64,000 bases of DNA, taken from NCBI RefSeq assembly GCF_042665075.1, contig NZ_JBHTBR010000002.1, forward strand, positions 1,240,001-1,304,000, in the 5' to 3' direction. This document shows positions 1-7,731 of the stretch, piece by piece. The notes beneath the pieces are model-generated. The model did no database searches. It had not been told where the DNA came from and was given only the letters and a program-made list of their open reading frames with translations. The DNA comes from Hirschia litorea. GTDB lineage: Bacteria > Pseudomonadota > Alphaproteobacteria > Caulobacterales > Hyphomonadaceae. Position 1 is the first letter of the stretch; every line of letters starts with the position of its first letter. Position numbers and translations under genes: made by a program.

Positions 1-943
1 GAATTTCAGCAATCAAACCACTGTCAAAGCGCATACTATTTTGATTTTGCTGGAAGACACTTCCATCCGCCACCATACGCCCAGCAATATTACCGCCCTG
101 ACGCTCTTCTTTCATCGCACCGGCTGTCCAGTAGACATTTGCGCCGTTCGCTCCCTCCCAAAACACACGTGGGCGAGCGGTAAAACGCTCATATCCAGAT
201 AGATCAATCCAGCCATCAGAATCTAAATCTTGCTCTGATTGCCGGTGGGCACCAGCAGTTATGGACGCACCAAACCCTTCACTCAAAGGCGTCGAATAAT
301 AGGCCGTTAAGTCTTGCCCATTCTGCGTAGTCGCATTGAATAACACTTCACCTTCAGCAACCTCATTTGGCCGCCGTGATACCAGATTAACAACACCCCC
401 AAGCGCAGATCCGCCATACAGTGAAGAAGCAGACCCTTTTATCACCTCAACTTGGCGCAAATCTGTGGGGGGAATTTGCAATAATCCAATCGAGGCTGTT
501 TGGCCGCCATAAAGGGGCAAGCCATCGGCGAGCAATTGTGTATACCGCCCAGCCATTCCCTGCATTCGAATATTGGCAGAGCCTAAAGCAGGAGATGTCG
601 TCTGAACTCGCACGCCGCCCGTTTCAGCAACGATCATGGAGATGTTGCCCGGACGCATTATCGCTTTTTCTTCAATTTCCTCACGGTTGATCACTTCAAC
701 ACGCATGGGTTCATCTTGAACGCGTCGGCCTAAGCGCGTCGCCTCAACAATGATTGTGTCTTGCTTGCCATCTTCATGTGCGTGCGCATCATCATGCCCC
801 TCTTCATCATGATCTAAATGCAGATCAATTTCAGAACTCTCTTGTGTTGCCGCAGATACATCCAACGCCATAGCAGGATTGGCCCCGCTACTCATATAGC
901 CAAAGGTAAGGACACCGAGTGCCCCAATAGATTTCTTGAACAT
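1..943 (-). CDS. TonB-dependent receptor, N-terminal part (runs off the left edge)
   Basis: The gene starts at an ATG and reads open for 314 codons to the window edge. The product begins with a signal peptide (about residues 1-26), then a His/Asp/Glu-rich linker (residues 38-60, seven histidines, ending AHAHEDGK), a plug domain (about 64-192, with the typical VEVIKGSASSLYGG and ALGGVVNLVSRRP segments) and the first barrel strands. Receptors of this family import siderophores, cobalamin or metal chelates through the outer membrane using TonB energy. The His-rich segment suggests a metal substrate, as in zinc receptors of the ZnuD type; that is inference. The small His/Cys-rich secreted protein 57 bp upstream on the same strand may be co-transcribed. 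I saw no obvious Zur or Fur box just upstream. Confidence 0.93.
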   Translation of the reverse strand, partial: MFKKSIGALGVLTFGYMSSGANPAMALDVSAATQESSEIDLHLDHDEEGHDDAHAHEDGKQDTIIVEATRLGRRVQDEPMRVEVINREEIEEKAIMRPGNISMIVAETGGVRVQTTSPALGSANIRMQGMAGRYTQLLADGLPLYGGQTASIGLLQIPPTDLRQVEVIKGSASSLYGGSALGGVVNLVSRRPNEVAEGEVLFNATTQNGQDLTAYYSTPLSEGFGASITAGAHRQSEQDLDSDGWIDLSGYERFTARPRVFWEGANGANVYWTAGAMKEERQGGNIAGRMVADGSVFQQNQNSMRFDSGLIAEI

Positions 944-971
944 AATTTTCTCTTAGAAATAACAATTTATA

Positions 972-986
972 AGGGCTGATAGCCCT
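972..986. repeat. short hairpin between two co-directional genes
   Basis: AGGGCT and AGCCCT form a perfect 6-bp stem with a 3-nt loop in the gap between the small exported protein and the TonB receptor. There is no T-run after it on the minus strand, so it is not a convincing intrinsic terminator. It could tune mRNA processing between the two genes. Confidence 0.35.
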
Positions 987-1000
987 GCGCTTGCTAAATT

Positions 1001-1345
1001 CTAAGAACGTGGTGGGCGAAATTGGTGGCTTGGAAAACCAGACAATTCGGCTCCAATAAGCTGCATCATATGCATTTGCTCAAAAGAATGCACTTCCATC
1101 ATTCGCACTATCGTCGCCACAAAACCATGCATATGACACATACCGCATGAATGTATGTGATGAGGCTGATCCAACTGATGTTTTAGACCCGATTTCAACT
1201 CGACAGATACCAGCTCCAAATGTTGCGCTCCGGTTTCCCCAGAATGGTCATGCCTCTCTATAAAAGCAGGCGTCGTAAACAGTGTTGTTATCAACATGAA
1301 TAACACCATAAAACGCGACCGAAACATTGGATTTGTCATTTTCAT
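1001..1345 (-). CDS. small exported His/Cys-rich protein, possibly metal-binding
   Basis: A 114-residue protein from the ATG of MKMTNP; a TTG ten codons upstream is possible but less likely. It has an N-terminal hydrophobic segment (about residues 12-28, a signal peptide or anchor), then a region rich in His, Met and Cys including RHDHSG, QPHHIHSCGMCHMHG and a run of Met. The CxxCxxH pattern recalls small proteobacterial DUF2946-type proteins found near metal transport genes, but I cannot assign the family firmly. It sits directly upstream of the TonB receptor on the same strand, so a joint role in metal uptake or sensing is plausible. Function unknown. Confidence 0.6.
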   Translation of the reverse strand: MKMTNPMFRSRFMVLFMLITTLFTTPAFIERHDHSGETGAQHLELVSVELKSGLKHQLDQPHHIHSCGMCHMHGFVATIVRMMEVHSFEQMHMMQLIGAELSGFPSHQFRPPRS

Positions 1346-1422
1346 ATTAAATGACTTACTGCGAAAGCTTCGCAATTAAAAGTCAATTCTTCAGCACTAA
1401 TTGTCACATCTTAAATGTCGTC

Positions 1423-1968
1423 TCAGGACTTTGGCACACTGCTATGAATAAACTCTACAGCCGCGTCAAAGATACTCTCATCGCCATTGACCTGACTTGT
1501 AATCATTGCGCCTTCCAGCAAAGAAAGGGTCATCTTCGCTTGTCTAAGCGGCGCACTTGCACCCAGCTGCGCATAGCGTGAAGAAAGCCATTCTATATTC
1601 GCCACAAAAAAGGTTTTCACCTCATCCGCAACACTTGTTGGAATACCTGCAGCTTCTGCCCCTAATACCGCACACAAACACACCAGATTTTGCTCTTTCA
1701 GGGCAGTGCGAAAATTATCCACGAAAGCGAATATATCTTCCTCTGCTGTCATCTGCTTGGCTGTGTTTTGTGCTAAAGCCGCTTGAAAGTTTTCAGCATA
1801 CCGCCGCACCAACGCAACGCCCATATCTTCCTTCTTTGGGAAATGATAATGCAAGCTAGCACTTTTAATTCCCATCTCCGCGGCGATATCGCGATAACTC
1901 ACCGCGTTATATCCCACTTGTCGCATACGACGTTCTGCAATGTCTAAAATTTGGGAAGCACTACTCAT
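1423..1968 (-). CDS. TetR/AcrR-family transcriptional regulator
   Basis: A 181-residue protein with a TetR-type helix-turn-helix at about residues 8-50 (RDIAAEMGIKSASLHYHFP is the characteristic recognition-helix segment), followed by an all-helical ligand and dimer domain. The ATG at MSSASQ is preferred over an upstream TTG because GCGGAG lies just before it. The gene is divergent from the cupin/VOC pair, and a palindrome lies in the shared region, so it most likely represses that pair and perhaps itself. The ligand is unknown; relatives respond to electrophiles or small organic toxins. Confidence 0.88.
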   Translation of the reverse strand: MSSASQILDIAERRMRQVGYNAVSYRDIAAEMGIKSASLHYHFPKKEDMGVALVRRYAENFQAALAQNTAKQMTAEEDIFAFVDNFRTALKEQNLVCLCAVLGAEAAGIPTSVADEVKTFFVANIEWLSSRYAQLGASAPLRQAKMTLSLLEGAMITSQVNGDESIFDAAVEFIHSSVPKS

Positions 1969-2039
1969 GACTCCGCTTATCAACTTTCCGTGTTCTTAGC
2001 AATTCGACACATTTTTTACTTGCTTGTTTTTTATTTATG

Positions 2040-2061
2040 CTATCTACCTACTACTAGATAG
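2040..2061. promoter_or_regulatory. probable TetR-family operator (7-bp inverted repeat)
   Basis: CTATCTA and TAGATAG form a perfect 7-bp inverted repeat separated by 8 bp, about 25 bp upstream of the cupin ATG and 71 bp from the divergent TetR start. A possible -35 (TTGCTT, from 2020) lies just upstream, so a bound repressor would cover the -10 area of the cupin promoter. The assignment to the neighbouring TetR protein is inference from position and symmetry. Confidence 0.6.
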
Positions 2062-2083
2062 ATTAATTTGGAAAGATATCAAC

Positions 2084-2743
2084 ATGCACCTCAACGCTGA
2101 TTTTTCTAAGAGAGTTGTCTTGGACACAAACCAATTGCCGTGGGAAGAATCCCCGATGAAAGGTGTCTACCGGCGCAAGCTAGATAGAATTGGCGATGAA
2201 GTCGCCCGCGCAACAAGTCTCGTGAAATATGATCCAGATTCTTATTTTAGCTCCCACACCCATGATGGCGGTGAGGAATTCCTTGTGCTGGAAGGAACTT
2301 TTTCCGACGAACATGGCGACTATCCTGCCGGAACATATGTTCGAAACCCTATTGGCTCATCGCACACGCCTTTCACCAAAGACGGGTGTGTTATTTTCGT
2401 AAAGCTTCAACAATTTGAACCAAAAGACACGCACCAATTCACGCGCAACACAACGACAGAAACCTTCCTTCCCGGCACAGTTCCCGGACTGACGGTTCTG
2501 CCTTTACACAATTTTGAAGGCGAATCCTGTGCTTTAGTACGTTGGGCCCCAAATACAGTTTTCAATGCACACAAACATTGGGGCGGAGAAGAAATTCTCG
2601 TGCTGGAGGGCACGTTTTCGGATGAATTTGGTGACTACCCCAAAGGCAGTTGGATACGCAGCCCACATATGTCTCTTCACACTCCTTTCACAAAAGAAGG
2701 CTGTCTAATTTATGTAAAGACAGGCCACCTTCCATCCCTATAA
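2084..2743 (+). CDS. double-cupin protein of the ChrR-like cupin type
   Basis: A 219-residue protein made of two homologous cupin domains (about residues 35-110 and 145-215). Each carries a metal-site motif, HTHDGGEE in the first and HKHWGGEE in the second, followed by LVLEGTFSDE, GDYP and a late SHTPF or LHTPF histidine. This is the pattern of the ChrR cupin domain, which binds zinc or another divalent metal. No anti-sigma domain is present, so this is a stand-alone cupin and not a sigma antagonist. The annotated reading frame is open further upstream, but the ATG at MHLNAD follows a GGAAAG ribosome site. It heads a two-gene unit with the VOC protein under probable TetR control; possibly a detoxification or dioxygenase-like enzyme. 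Confidence 0.85.
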   Translation: MHLNADFSKRVVLDTNQLPWEESPMKGVYRRKLDRIGDEVARATSLVKYDPDSYFSSHTHDGGEEFLVLEGTFSDEHGDYPAGTYVRNPIGSSHTPFTKDGCVIFVKLQQFEPKDTHQFTRNTTTETFLPGTVPGLTVLPLHNFEGESCALVRWAPNTVFNAHKHWGGEEILVLEGTFSDEFGDYPKGSWIRSPHMSLHTPFTKEGCLIYVKTGHLPSL

Positions 2744-2776
2744 CCCCTCACCTTCACAACCTAAAAAGGACATCTC

Positions 2777-3139
2777 ATGATCGGTTACACAACACTTGGC
2801 GTTAAAGATTTAGACGCTTCTAAGAAATTCTATAGCGCTCTCTTTGACGCTGAAGTTCTTATTGATGCAGGCCGCATTGCAATGATCGGAAAAAACATAG
2901 ACCAACCTATGATCGCAGTTTGTACACCTTATAATGGTGAAGCACCTGCACCAGGTAATGGTGTAACGGTAGCCTTCCCGGGCGGCTCTAAGGAAGGTGC
3001 CAAAGCACTTTACGAGAAAGCAATCAAACTGGGTGCTACATGTGACGGTGCCCCCGGCCAACGCATTGATAACATGTTTTACGGTGCATATGTGAAAGAC
3101 CTAGACGGCAACAAGCTTTGCTTCTTCGACTTTAGCTAA
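2777..3139 (+). CDS. VOC-superfamily (glyoxalase/bleomycin-resistance-like) protein
   Basis: A 120-residue single VOC module: an N-terminal beta-alpha-beta-beta half (MIGYTTLGVKDLDASKKFYSALF) and a C-terminal half ending FYGAYVKDLDGNKLCFF, the classic VOC closing motif with DPDGN-like DLDGN. Such proteins use a divalent metal to act on glyoxal adducts, catechols or antibiotics, or simply bind ligands. It starts 34 bp after the cupin gene with AAAGGA upstream, so the two probably form one operon controlled by the divergent TetR regulator. Confidence 0.88.
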   Translation: MIGYTTLGVKDLDASKKFYSALFDAEVLIDAGRIAMIGKNIDQPMIAVCTPYNGEAPAPGNGVTVAFPGGSKEGAKALYEKAIKLGATCDGAPGQRIDNMFYGAYVKDLDGNKLCFFDFS

Positions 3140-3371
3140 CCCATTTCCCCAGCGCATTTCCAACATGTGCGCTGGGGATTAATCTCACTTGCTAGGCACA
3201 GCAGTTTCACGCCGACCAAACGTGGCAAACGACACTTAAAAACAAACACATCCATCCCATAGCGTGAATTCCACGCGAACAGTCCCTATATATAAATGTG
3301 TACATCTACCAAAAACAAACATTTGGCGACGCGATAAAAAACGGGCCAACACATTCAGGATGGATATATTC

Positions 3372-3629
3372 ATGGCCAATCGCATTTCCAAAAGACTTGT
3401 GACCTTTCATCGTCCCTTCTCTCTTCCTAGCTTGGATCGCACATGGCCAGCTGGCGACTACACAATAGAGACAGAAGAAGAGCAGCAAGATAAGACATCT
3501 GACAAAGCTTACCTTCATATAGCTACGATTATGGTCGTACGTCCTGCCGCCGGCCTACGCGGCACCACCCAATTTATTGAGATTGACCCGACAGAATTAG
3601 AAGCAGCATTGGCTCTGGATGCAGCTTAA
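3372..3629 (+). CDS. small conserved alphaproteobacterial hypothetical protein
   Basis: An 85-residue soluble protein with a beta-rich start, LVTFHRPFSLPSLDRTWPAGDY, followed by TIETEEE and an acidic end. Short proteins with the same opening (RPFSL...PAGxYTVETDEE) are common in alphaproteobacteria, but no function is known to me. The ATG before ANRISK is chosen because AGGA lies 12 nt upstream; the frame is open for a further 36 codons. It stands alone upstream of groESL and runs in the same direction. Confidence 0.6.
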   Translation: MANRISKRLVTFHRPFSLPSLDRTWPAGDYTIETEEEQQDKTSDKAYLHIATIMVVRPAAGLRGTTQFIEIDPTELEAALALDAA

Positions 3630-3691
3630 ATATATACTCACCTCGTCAAATTTTTCTCACATTATACCCCAAAAATATATTCACTCTCCTG

Positions 3692-3719
3692 TTGACGTTG
3701 GGCGCGGGTGATCTTAGAT
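3692..3719 (+). promoter_or_regulatory. groESL promoter
   Basis: TTGACG (3692-3697) and TTAGAT (3714-3719) are spaced 16 bp apart, upstream of groES and directly before the CIRCE element. The strong -35 fits a vegetative or heat-shock promoter; I cannot separate sigma-70 from sigma-32 use by eye. Confidence 0.55.
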
Positions 3720-3730
3720 GCCATACATCG

Positions 3731-3757
3731 TTAGCAGCCACGCTAGGTGAGTGCTAA
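3731..3757. promoter_or_regulatory. CIRCE element (HrcA operator) of groESL
   Basis: TTAGCAGCC, nine bases, then GAGTGCTAA. The right arm is a perfect CIRCE half-site and the left arm matches 7 of 9 positions of TTAGCACTC. It lies just after the -10 and 67 bp before groES, the standard place for HrcA repression of groESL. hrcA itself is not in this window. Confidence 0.9.
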
Positions 3758-3823
3758 AACTCACATATCTAAACTGCCTAACGAAACCAGATTTTTGCAA
3801 CCTTAATTGAAAGAGGTCTCATT

Positions 3824-4111
3824 ATGGCATTTCGTCCACTTCATGACCGCGTTTTAGTTCGTCGTGTAGAAGAAGTCGCTAAGACTAAAGGCGGGATCAT
3901 CATCCCAGATACTGCTAAAGAGAAGCCACAAGAAGGTGAAATCGTAGCAGTTGGTAACGGTGTTATTGGTGATGACGGCAACCGCGTTGCACTAGAAGTT
4001 AAAACTGGCGACCGCGTTCTTTTCGCAAAATGGGGCGGTACAGAAGTAACTGTCGATGGCGAAGAGCTCATCATCATGAAGGAATCTGACATCATGGGTA
4101 TCGTTGAGTAA
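3824..4111 (+). CDS. groES: co-chaperonin GroES (Cpn10)
   Basis: A 95-residue protein of full family length. It opens with FRPLHDRVLVRRVEE, carries the mobile-loop region KTKGGIIIPDTAKEKPQ (residues about 21-38) and ends with the typical EELIIMKESDIMGIVE. It caps the GroEL ring during ATP-driven folding in the cytoplasm. AAAGAGG precedes the ATG. It is followed by groEL after 85 bp and preceded by a CIRCE operator, so it is regulated with groEL by heat shock through HrcA. Confidence 0.98.
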   Translation: MAFRPLHDRVLVRRVEEVAKTKGGIIIPDTAKEKPQEGEIVAVGNGVIGDDGNRVALEVKTGDRVLFAKWGGTEVTVDGEELIIMKESDIMGIVE

Positions 4112-4196
4112 GACGCGCAGCTCTTTGTTTCTAAAGAGCGCCCTACTCAATTTCTCTTTTCAGATTTTCAATTTTTCAAATTAAAGGAATACGAAC

Positions 4197-5855
4197 ATGG
4201 CTGCTAAGCTAGTACACTTCGGTTCAGAAGCTCGCAACGAAATGCTCGAAGGTGTCGACATTCTTGCAAACGCTGTAAAAGTAACACTTGGCCCTAAAGG
4301 CCGTAACGTTGTTATCGACAAATCTTTTGGCGCACCGCGTACAACAAAAGATGGTGTGACAGTTGCTAAAGAAATCGAACTAGAAAACAAGTTCCAAAAC
4401 ATGGGCGCACAAATGGTGCGTGAAGTTGCTTCTAAAGCAAACGATGTTGCTGGTGACGGAACAACAACTGCAACAGTTCTTGCGCAAGCTATCGTTCGCG
4501 AAGGCATGAAGCGCGTTGCTGCTGGCATGAACCCAATGGATCTTAAGCGCGGTATCGATAAAGCTGTTGCTGAGGTTGTTACAACTTTGGAATCAAACTC
4601 CAAAAAAGTAAAAACTAACGAAGAAATCGCGCAAGTTGGTGCGATCTCTGCGAATGGTGAGCGCGAAATCGGCGACATGATCGCTAAAGCGATGGAAAAA
4701 GTCGGTAATGAAGGCGTTATCACTGTTGAAGAAGCTAAGTCTTTGGAAACAGAACTTGATGTCGTTGAAGGTATGCAGTTTGACCGTGGTTACCTATCAC
4801 CATACTTCATCACTGATGCTGAAAAAATGACTGTGGCTCTTGATGACCCATACATTCTTCTTCACGAGTCAAAACTAACATCACTACAACCAATGCTTCC
4901 AATCCTTGAAGCTGTTGTTCAGTCTGGTAAGCCTCTTCTTATCATCGCTGAAGACATTGAAGGTGAAGCACTTGCAACTCTTGTTGTGAACAAACTTCGC
5001 GGTGGATTGAAAATCGCTGCTGTTAAAGCTCCTGGTTTCGGTGACCGTCGTAAAGCAATGCTTGAAGACATCTCTGTCCTAACTGGTGGTACAGTGATTT
5101 CTGAAGACCTTGGCATCAAACTTGAGAACGTATCTCTTGAAATGCTTGGTACAGCAAAACGCGTTTCTATCACTAAAGACGACACAGTTATCGTTGATGG
5201 TGCGGGCGCTAAAGCTGACATCGAAGGCCGCGTTTCACAAATCCGCGCGCAAATCGAAAACACAACATCAGAGTATGACAAAGAAAAACTTCAAGAGCGT
5301 CTTGCTAAACTTGCTGGCGGTGTTGCCGTTATCAAAGTTGGTGGTGCAACTGAAGTTGAAGTTAAAGAGCGTAAAGACCGCGTTGATGACGCTCTTAACG
5401 CAACTCGTGCTGCTGTTGAAGAAGGTATCGTCCCTGGTGGTGGTACAGCGCTTCTTCGTGCTTCTTCTGCCCTAAAAGTTAAAGGTGCTAATGAAGACGA
5501 GCAAGCTGGTATCGACATCGTTACACGCGCACTTCAAGCACCTCTACGCCAAATCGTTCAAAACGCTGGTGTTGAAGGTTCAGTTGTTGTGAACGCAATT
5601 CTTGCTGAAAAATCAATCTCTTACGGATTTGACGCTCAAAAAGAAGAATACTGTGACCTTGTGGCTGCTGGTATTATCGACCCAACTAAAGTTGTGCGTT
5701 CTTCTCTTCAAAACGCGGCATCTATCGCGTCCTTGATCATCACAACTGAAGCTGCAATCTGTGATGCACCTGTTAAAGATGCACCAGCTGGTGGCGGCAT
5801 GCCTGACATGGGCGGCATGGGCGGAATGGGTGGCATGGGCGGAATGGGCTTCTAA
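4197..5855 (+). CDS. groEL: chaperonin GroEL (Cpn60)
   Basis: A 552-residue chaperonin of full length. Visible landmarks are VTLGPKGRNVVIDKSFG near the start, the ATP-site GDGTTTATVLAQAIV (about residues 86-100), the apical-domain centre GFGDRRKAMLEDI, VPGGGTALLR, and a C-terminal tail of Gly-Gly-Met repeats ending GMGF. It assembles into the double-ring folding chamber with GroES. Codon usage is strongly biased, as expected for a highly expressed gene. It forms an operon with groES and is closed by a strong terminator. A small copy of its last codons appears again at about 7.5 kb. Confidence 0.99.
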   Translation: MAAKLVHFGSEARNEMLEGVDILANAVKVTLGPKGRNVVIDKSFGAPRTTKDGVTVAKEIELENKFQNMGAQMVREVASKANDVAGDGTTTATVLAQAIVREGMKRVAAGMNPMDLKRGIDKAVAEVVTTLESNSKKVKTNEEIAQVGAISANGEREIGDMIAKAMEKVGNEGVITVEEAKSLETELDVVEGMQFDRGYLSPYFITDAEKMTVALDDPYILLHESKLTSLQPMLPILEAVVQSGKPLLIIAEDIEGEALATLVVNKLRGGLKIAAVKAPGFGDRRKAMLEDISVLTGGTVISEDLGIKLENVSLEMLGTAKRVSITKDDTVIVDGAGAKADIEGRVSQIRAQIENTTSEYDKEKLQERLAKLAGGVAVIKVGGATEVEVKERKDRVDDALNATRAAVEEGIVPGGGTALLRASSALKVKGANEDEQAGIDIVTRALQAPLRQIVQNAGVEGSVVVNAILAEKSISYGFDAQKEEYCDLVAAGIIDPTKVVRSSLQNAASIASLIITTEAAICDAPVKDAPAGGGMPDMGGMGGMGGMGGMGF

Positions 5856-5895
5856 GCTCAAACCCTCAAGCTTTCCAAAGCTTAGACAAAATATG

Positions 5896-5930
5896 CGGGC
5901 GGCTTTCTTCGGGAGGCCGCCCGTTTTTTA
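5896..5930 (+). terminator. intrinsic terminator of groESL
   Basis: CGGGCGGC and GCCGCCCG form a perfect 8-bp G+C-rich stem with a 12-nt loop, followed by six T residues. It lies about 40 bp after the groEL stop. Confidence 0.92.
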
Positions 5931-5951
5931 TGCAGCTTCAAACGCAAAACA

Positions 5952-6254
5952 CTAAATTCGCAAACCTAAAGAACCCACTGCCTCCAACTCAATCTCTTCG
6001 CCTAAATAGATTATACTGCGCGCCCATCCCCATCGACAGTAATGATTAGGTATCATCGCCCTTATAGGGTAAGGTGCACCTTCTTGTATTCGACAATCCA
6101 ATTTCACCTTCATCATATAATGATAGCTTTGGATAATGCGCCGAGAATTGGCTGTGTATATTAAGTGCACCCTCATGCCGTTCGCCGTTGAAACAATCTT
6201 ACTTACAATTACGCATATGATTTCAAGGGGTAAACTCCCCCAGAATAGGACCAT
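5952..6254 (-). CDS. uncertain hypothetical protein
   Basis: An open frame of up to 100 codons fills the gap between groEL and the carboxyethylornithine synthase-like gene. A hydrophobic start (LPLEIICVIVSKIV) is followed by a beta-rich part (VKLDCRIQEGAPYPIRAMIP, then IELEAVGSLGL) that faintly recalls small beta-barrel modules of bacterial membrane-linked proteins. No good ribosome site was found for either possible ATG (the first overlaps the start of the divergent gene; the second is 26 codons in). It may be spurious. Confidence 0.3.
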   Translation of the reverse strand: MVLFWGSLPLEIICVIVSKIVSTANGMRVHLIYTANSRRIIQSYHYMMKVKLDCRIQEGAPYPIRAMIPNHYCRWGWARSIIYLGEEIELEAVGSLGLRI

Positions 6255-6256
6255 AT

Positions 6257-7435
6257 ATGACCAAGTTAACTTTTGGAGTTATTGGAACTTCAAAAAAGGA
6301 AGATGAGCAGCGCGTCCCCATTCACCCCGAACATTTAAACCGACTTCCTGCCGAATACCGCAAACAACTCATCTTTGAAGAAGGTTATGGCGAGCCTTTT
6401 GGTATTTCTGATGCCGACATCGCTGCGCAATCTGGTGGAATCACAACCCGCGCAAACATTCTCTCAGATATTGGCAATGTCATCATTGCAAAACCCACTT
6501 TGGTTGATCTACAAGATATGCGCGAAGGCGGCATTTTATGGGGCTATCCCCACTGCGCCCAACAACGTGCAATCACACAAACAGCTATTGATCGCAAACT
6601 TACCCTGATCGCTTATGAAGATATGTTTGTCTGGAGTCCAACGGGCCAAATGGGCCGCCATACTTTCTACAAAAACAATGAAATGGCTGGTTATTGCGCC
6701 GTTATCCACGCCCTCCGCCTGAAAGGCATTGATGGGCATTATGGCAACCAGCGCAAAACGATTATTTTCAGTTTCGGTGCTGTAAGTCGTGGCGCGATTT
6801 ACGCACTAAAAGCACACGGTTTTAGAGACATCACTATCTGTATTCAGCGCCCAGACCATGAAGTCCGCGAAGAAGTGCTCGATTGCCACTATGTACGCCT
6901 GCGCAATAACCCTGATGGTTCTCGCATGACTGTTATCGAACATGACGGCACCGAGCGCCCCTTATCAGAACTCATCAGTGAAGCCGATATTCTTGTAAAC
7001 GGTTTGCTTCAAGAGCCAGACCACCCTGTCATGTTCATCACTGAAGAAGAAAAAGGCAATATGAAGCCTGGCAGCTTAATCATAGATGTCAGTTGCGATG
7101 AAGGCATGGGCTTTTATTTTGCCAAACCGACAAGCTTCAAAAAGCCAATGTTTAAAGTAGAAAAAACAGATTATTACGCTGTTGATCACACGCCCAGCTA
7201 TCTTTGGGAAAGTGCATCTAGATCTATTTCAGCTGCTTTGATTGTACATCTACCAACAGTCATTGATGGCCCTAAAACTTGGCAAAAGAACGAAACTATC
7301 CGCCGCGCTATAAATCTTGACAAAGGCGTGATTGTGAAGCCGATTATCCTTACATTTCAAAAGCGCGCGCCAGACTATCCTCATGACGCACTGGCCCAAT
7401 TAGCCAGCGAAACAGAAAACTTATCCCCCGTCTGA
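6257..7435 (+). CDS. alanine dehydrogenase / N5-(carboxyethyl)ornithine synthase family protein
   Basis: A 392-residue NAD(P)-linked opine-type dehydrogenase. The N-terminal domain has KKEDEQRVPIHPEHL and EEGYGEPFGISDADI, as in alanine dehydrogenase, with the basic substrate-binding QRVP element. The central part holds KTIIFSFGAVSRGAIYALKAHGF, a Rossmann-like nucleotide segment, and IIDVSCDEGMGF. Members of the group reductively couple pyruvate with an amino acid (ornithine or lysine side-chain amine) or interconvert alanine and pyruvate. The length is nearer to the longer proteobacterial N5-(carboxyethyl)ornithine synthase-like proteins than to the ~310-residue lactococcal enzyme. AGGA precedes the ATG. 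It appears to be a single-gene unit. The exact substrate is unresolved. Confidence 0.8.
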   Translation: MTKLTFGVIGTSKKEDEQRVPIHPEHLNRLPAEYRKQLIFEEGYGEPFGISDADIAAQSGGITTRANILSDIGNVIIAKPTLVDLQDMREGGILWGYPHCAQQRAITQTAIDRKLTLIAYEDMFVWSPTGQMGRHTFYKNNEMAGYCAVIHALRLKGIDGHYGNQRKTIIFSFGAVSRGAIYALKAHGFRDITICIQRPDHEVREEVLDCHYVRLRNNPDGSRMTVIEHDGTERPLSELISEADILVNGLLQEPDHPVMFITEEEKGNMKPGSLIIDVSCDEGMGFYFAKPTSFKKPMFKVEKTDYYAVDHTPSYLWESASRSISAALIVHLPTVIDGPKTWQKNETIRRAINLDKGVIVKPIILTFQKRAPDYPHDALAQLASETENLSPV

Positions 7436-7445
7436 AAACCTCGTG

Positions 7446-7506
7446 CATACTACGTCCATCACACCTCATGGGGCGGCTCGCGACCGATCGTGCTGGGGTG
7501 GGATGG
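7446..7506. repeat. dispersed repeat, copy 1, left block
   Basis: These 61 bp are identical, base for base, to 61459-61519. The left edge is sharp (the preceding bases differ) and the right edge coincides with the groEL-like tail at the microhomology GGGTGGGATGG. In the other copy the sequence continues for 165 bp to the right block; here 1124 bp with two lipoprotein genes stand in its place. Confidence 0.9.
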
Positions 7507-7583
7507 GCTTCTAAGCTCAAACCTTTCATACGTCTAATGACATGATTTGATAGAAAGGCGGCCTCAAAAATGAAGCCGCCTTT
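7497..7583 (+). pseudogene. remnant of a groEL 3' end plus its terminator
   Basis: The bases read Gly-Gly-Met-Gly-Phe-stop, the exact C-terminal end of GroEL, and the 21 bases from the Met codon (ATGGGCTTCTAAGCTCAAACC) are identical to the true groEL end at 5845-5865. Downstream a different terminator follows: AAAGGCGGC (7554-7562) and GCCGCCTTT (7575-7583) with a T-run. The segment is joined at its left to the dispersed repeat. It looks like the leftover tail of a second groEL copy, or of a groEL-targeted recombination event. Translation alone is too short to matter; the 21-bp identity into non-coding sequence is the main evidence. Confidence 0.7.
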
Positions 7584-7731
7584 TGGGTTGAGTTACTGCT
7601 TTTAGTGATACTAAATCTAAATTCCATTTGGGTCTATTTGTGTACCTTTATGTCGATACTACGTTGTAGGCCTTGTATTTTTTCGCATACGCCGATATCA
7701 ATTTTTCCAATATTTTAGGGGAGAAATTATT

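Noticed and set aside
944..1422. A Zur or Fur box at the TonB receptor locus
   Set aside because: No clear dyad of the GTTATA-type or Fur-type was visible in the short upstream regions.
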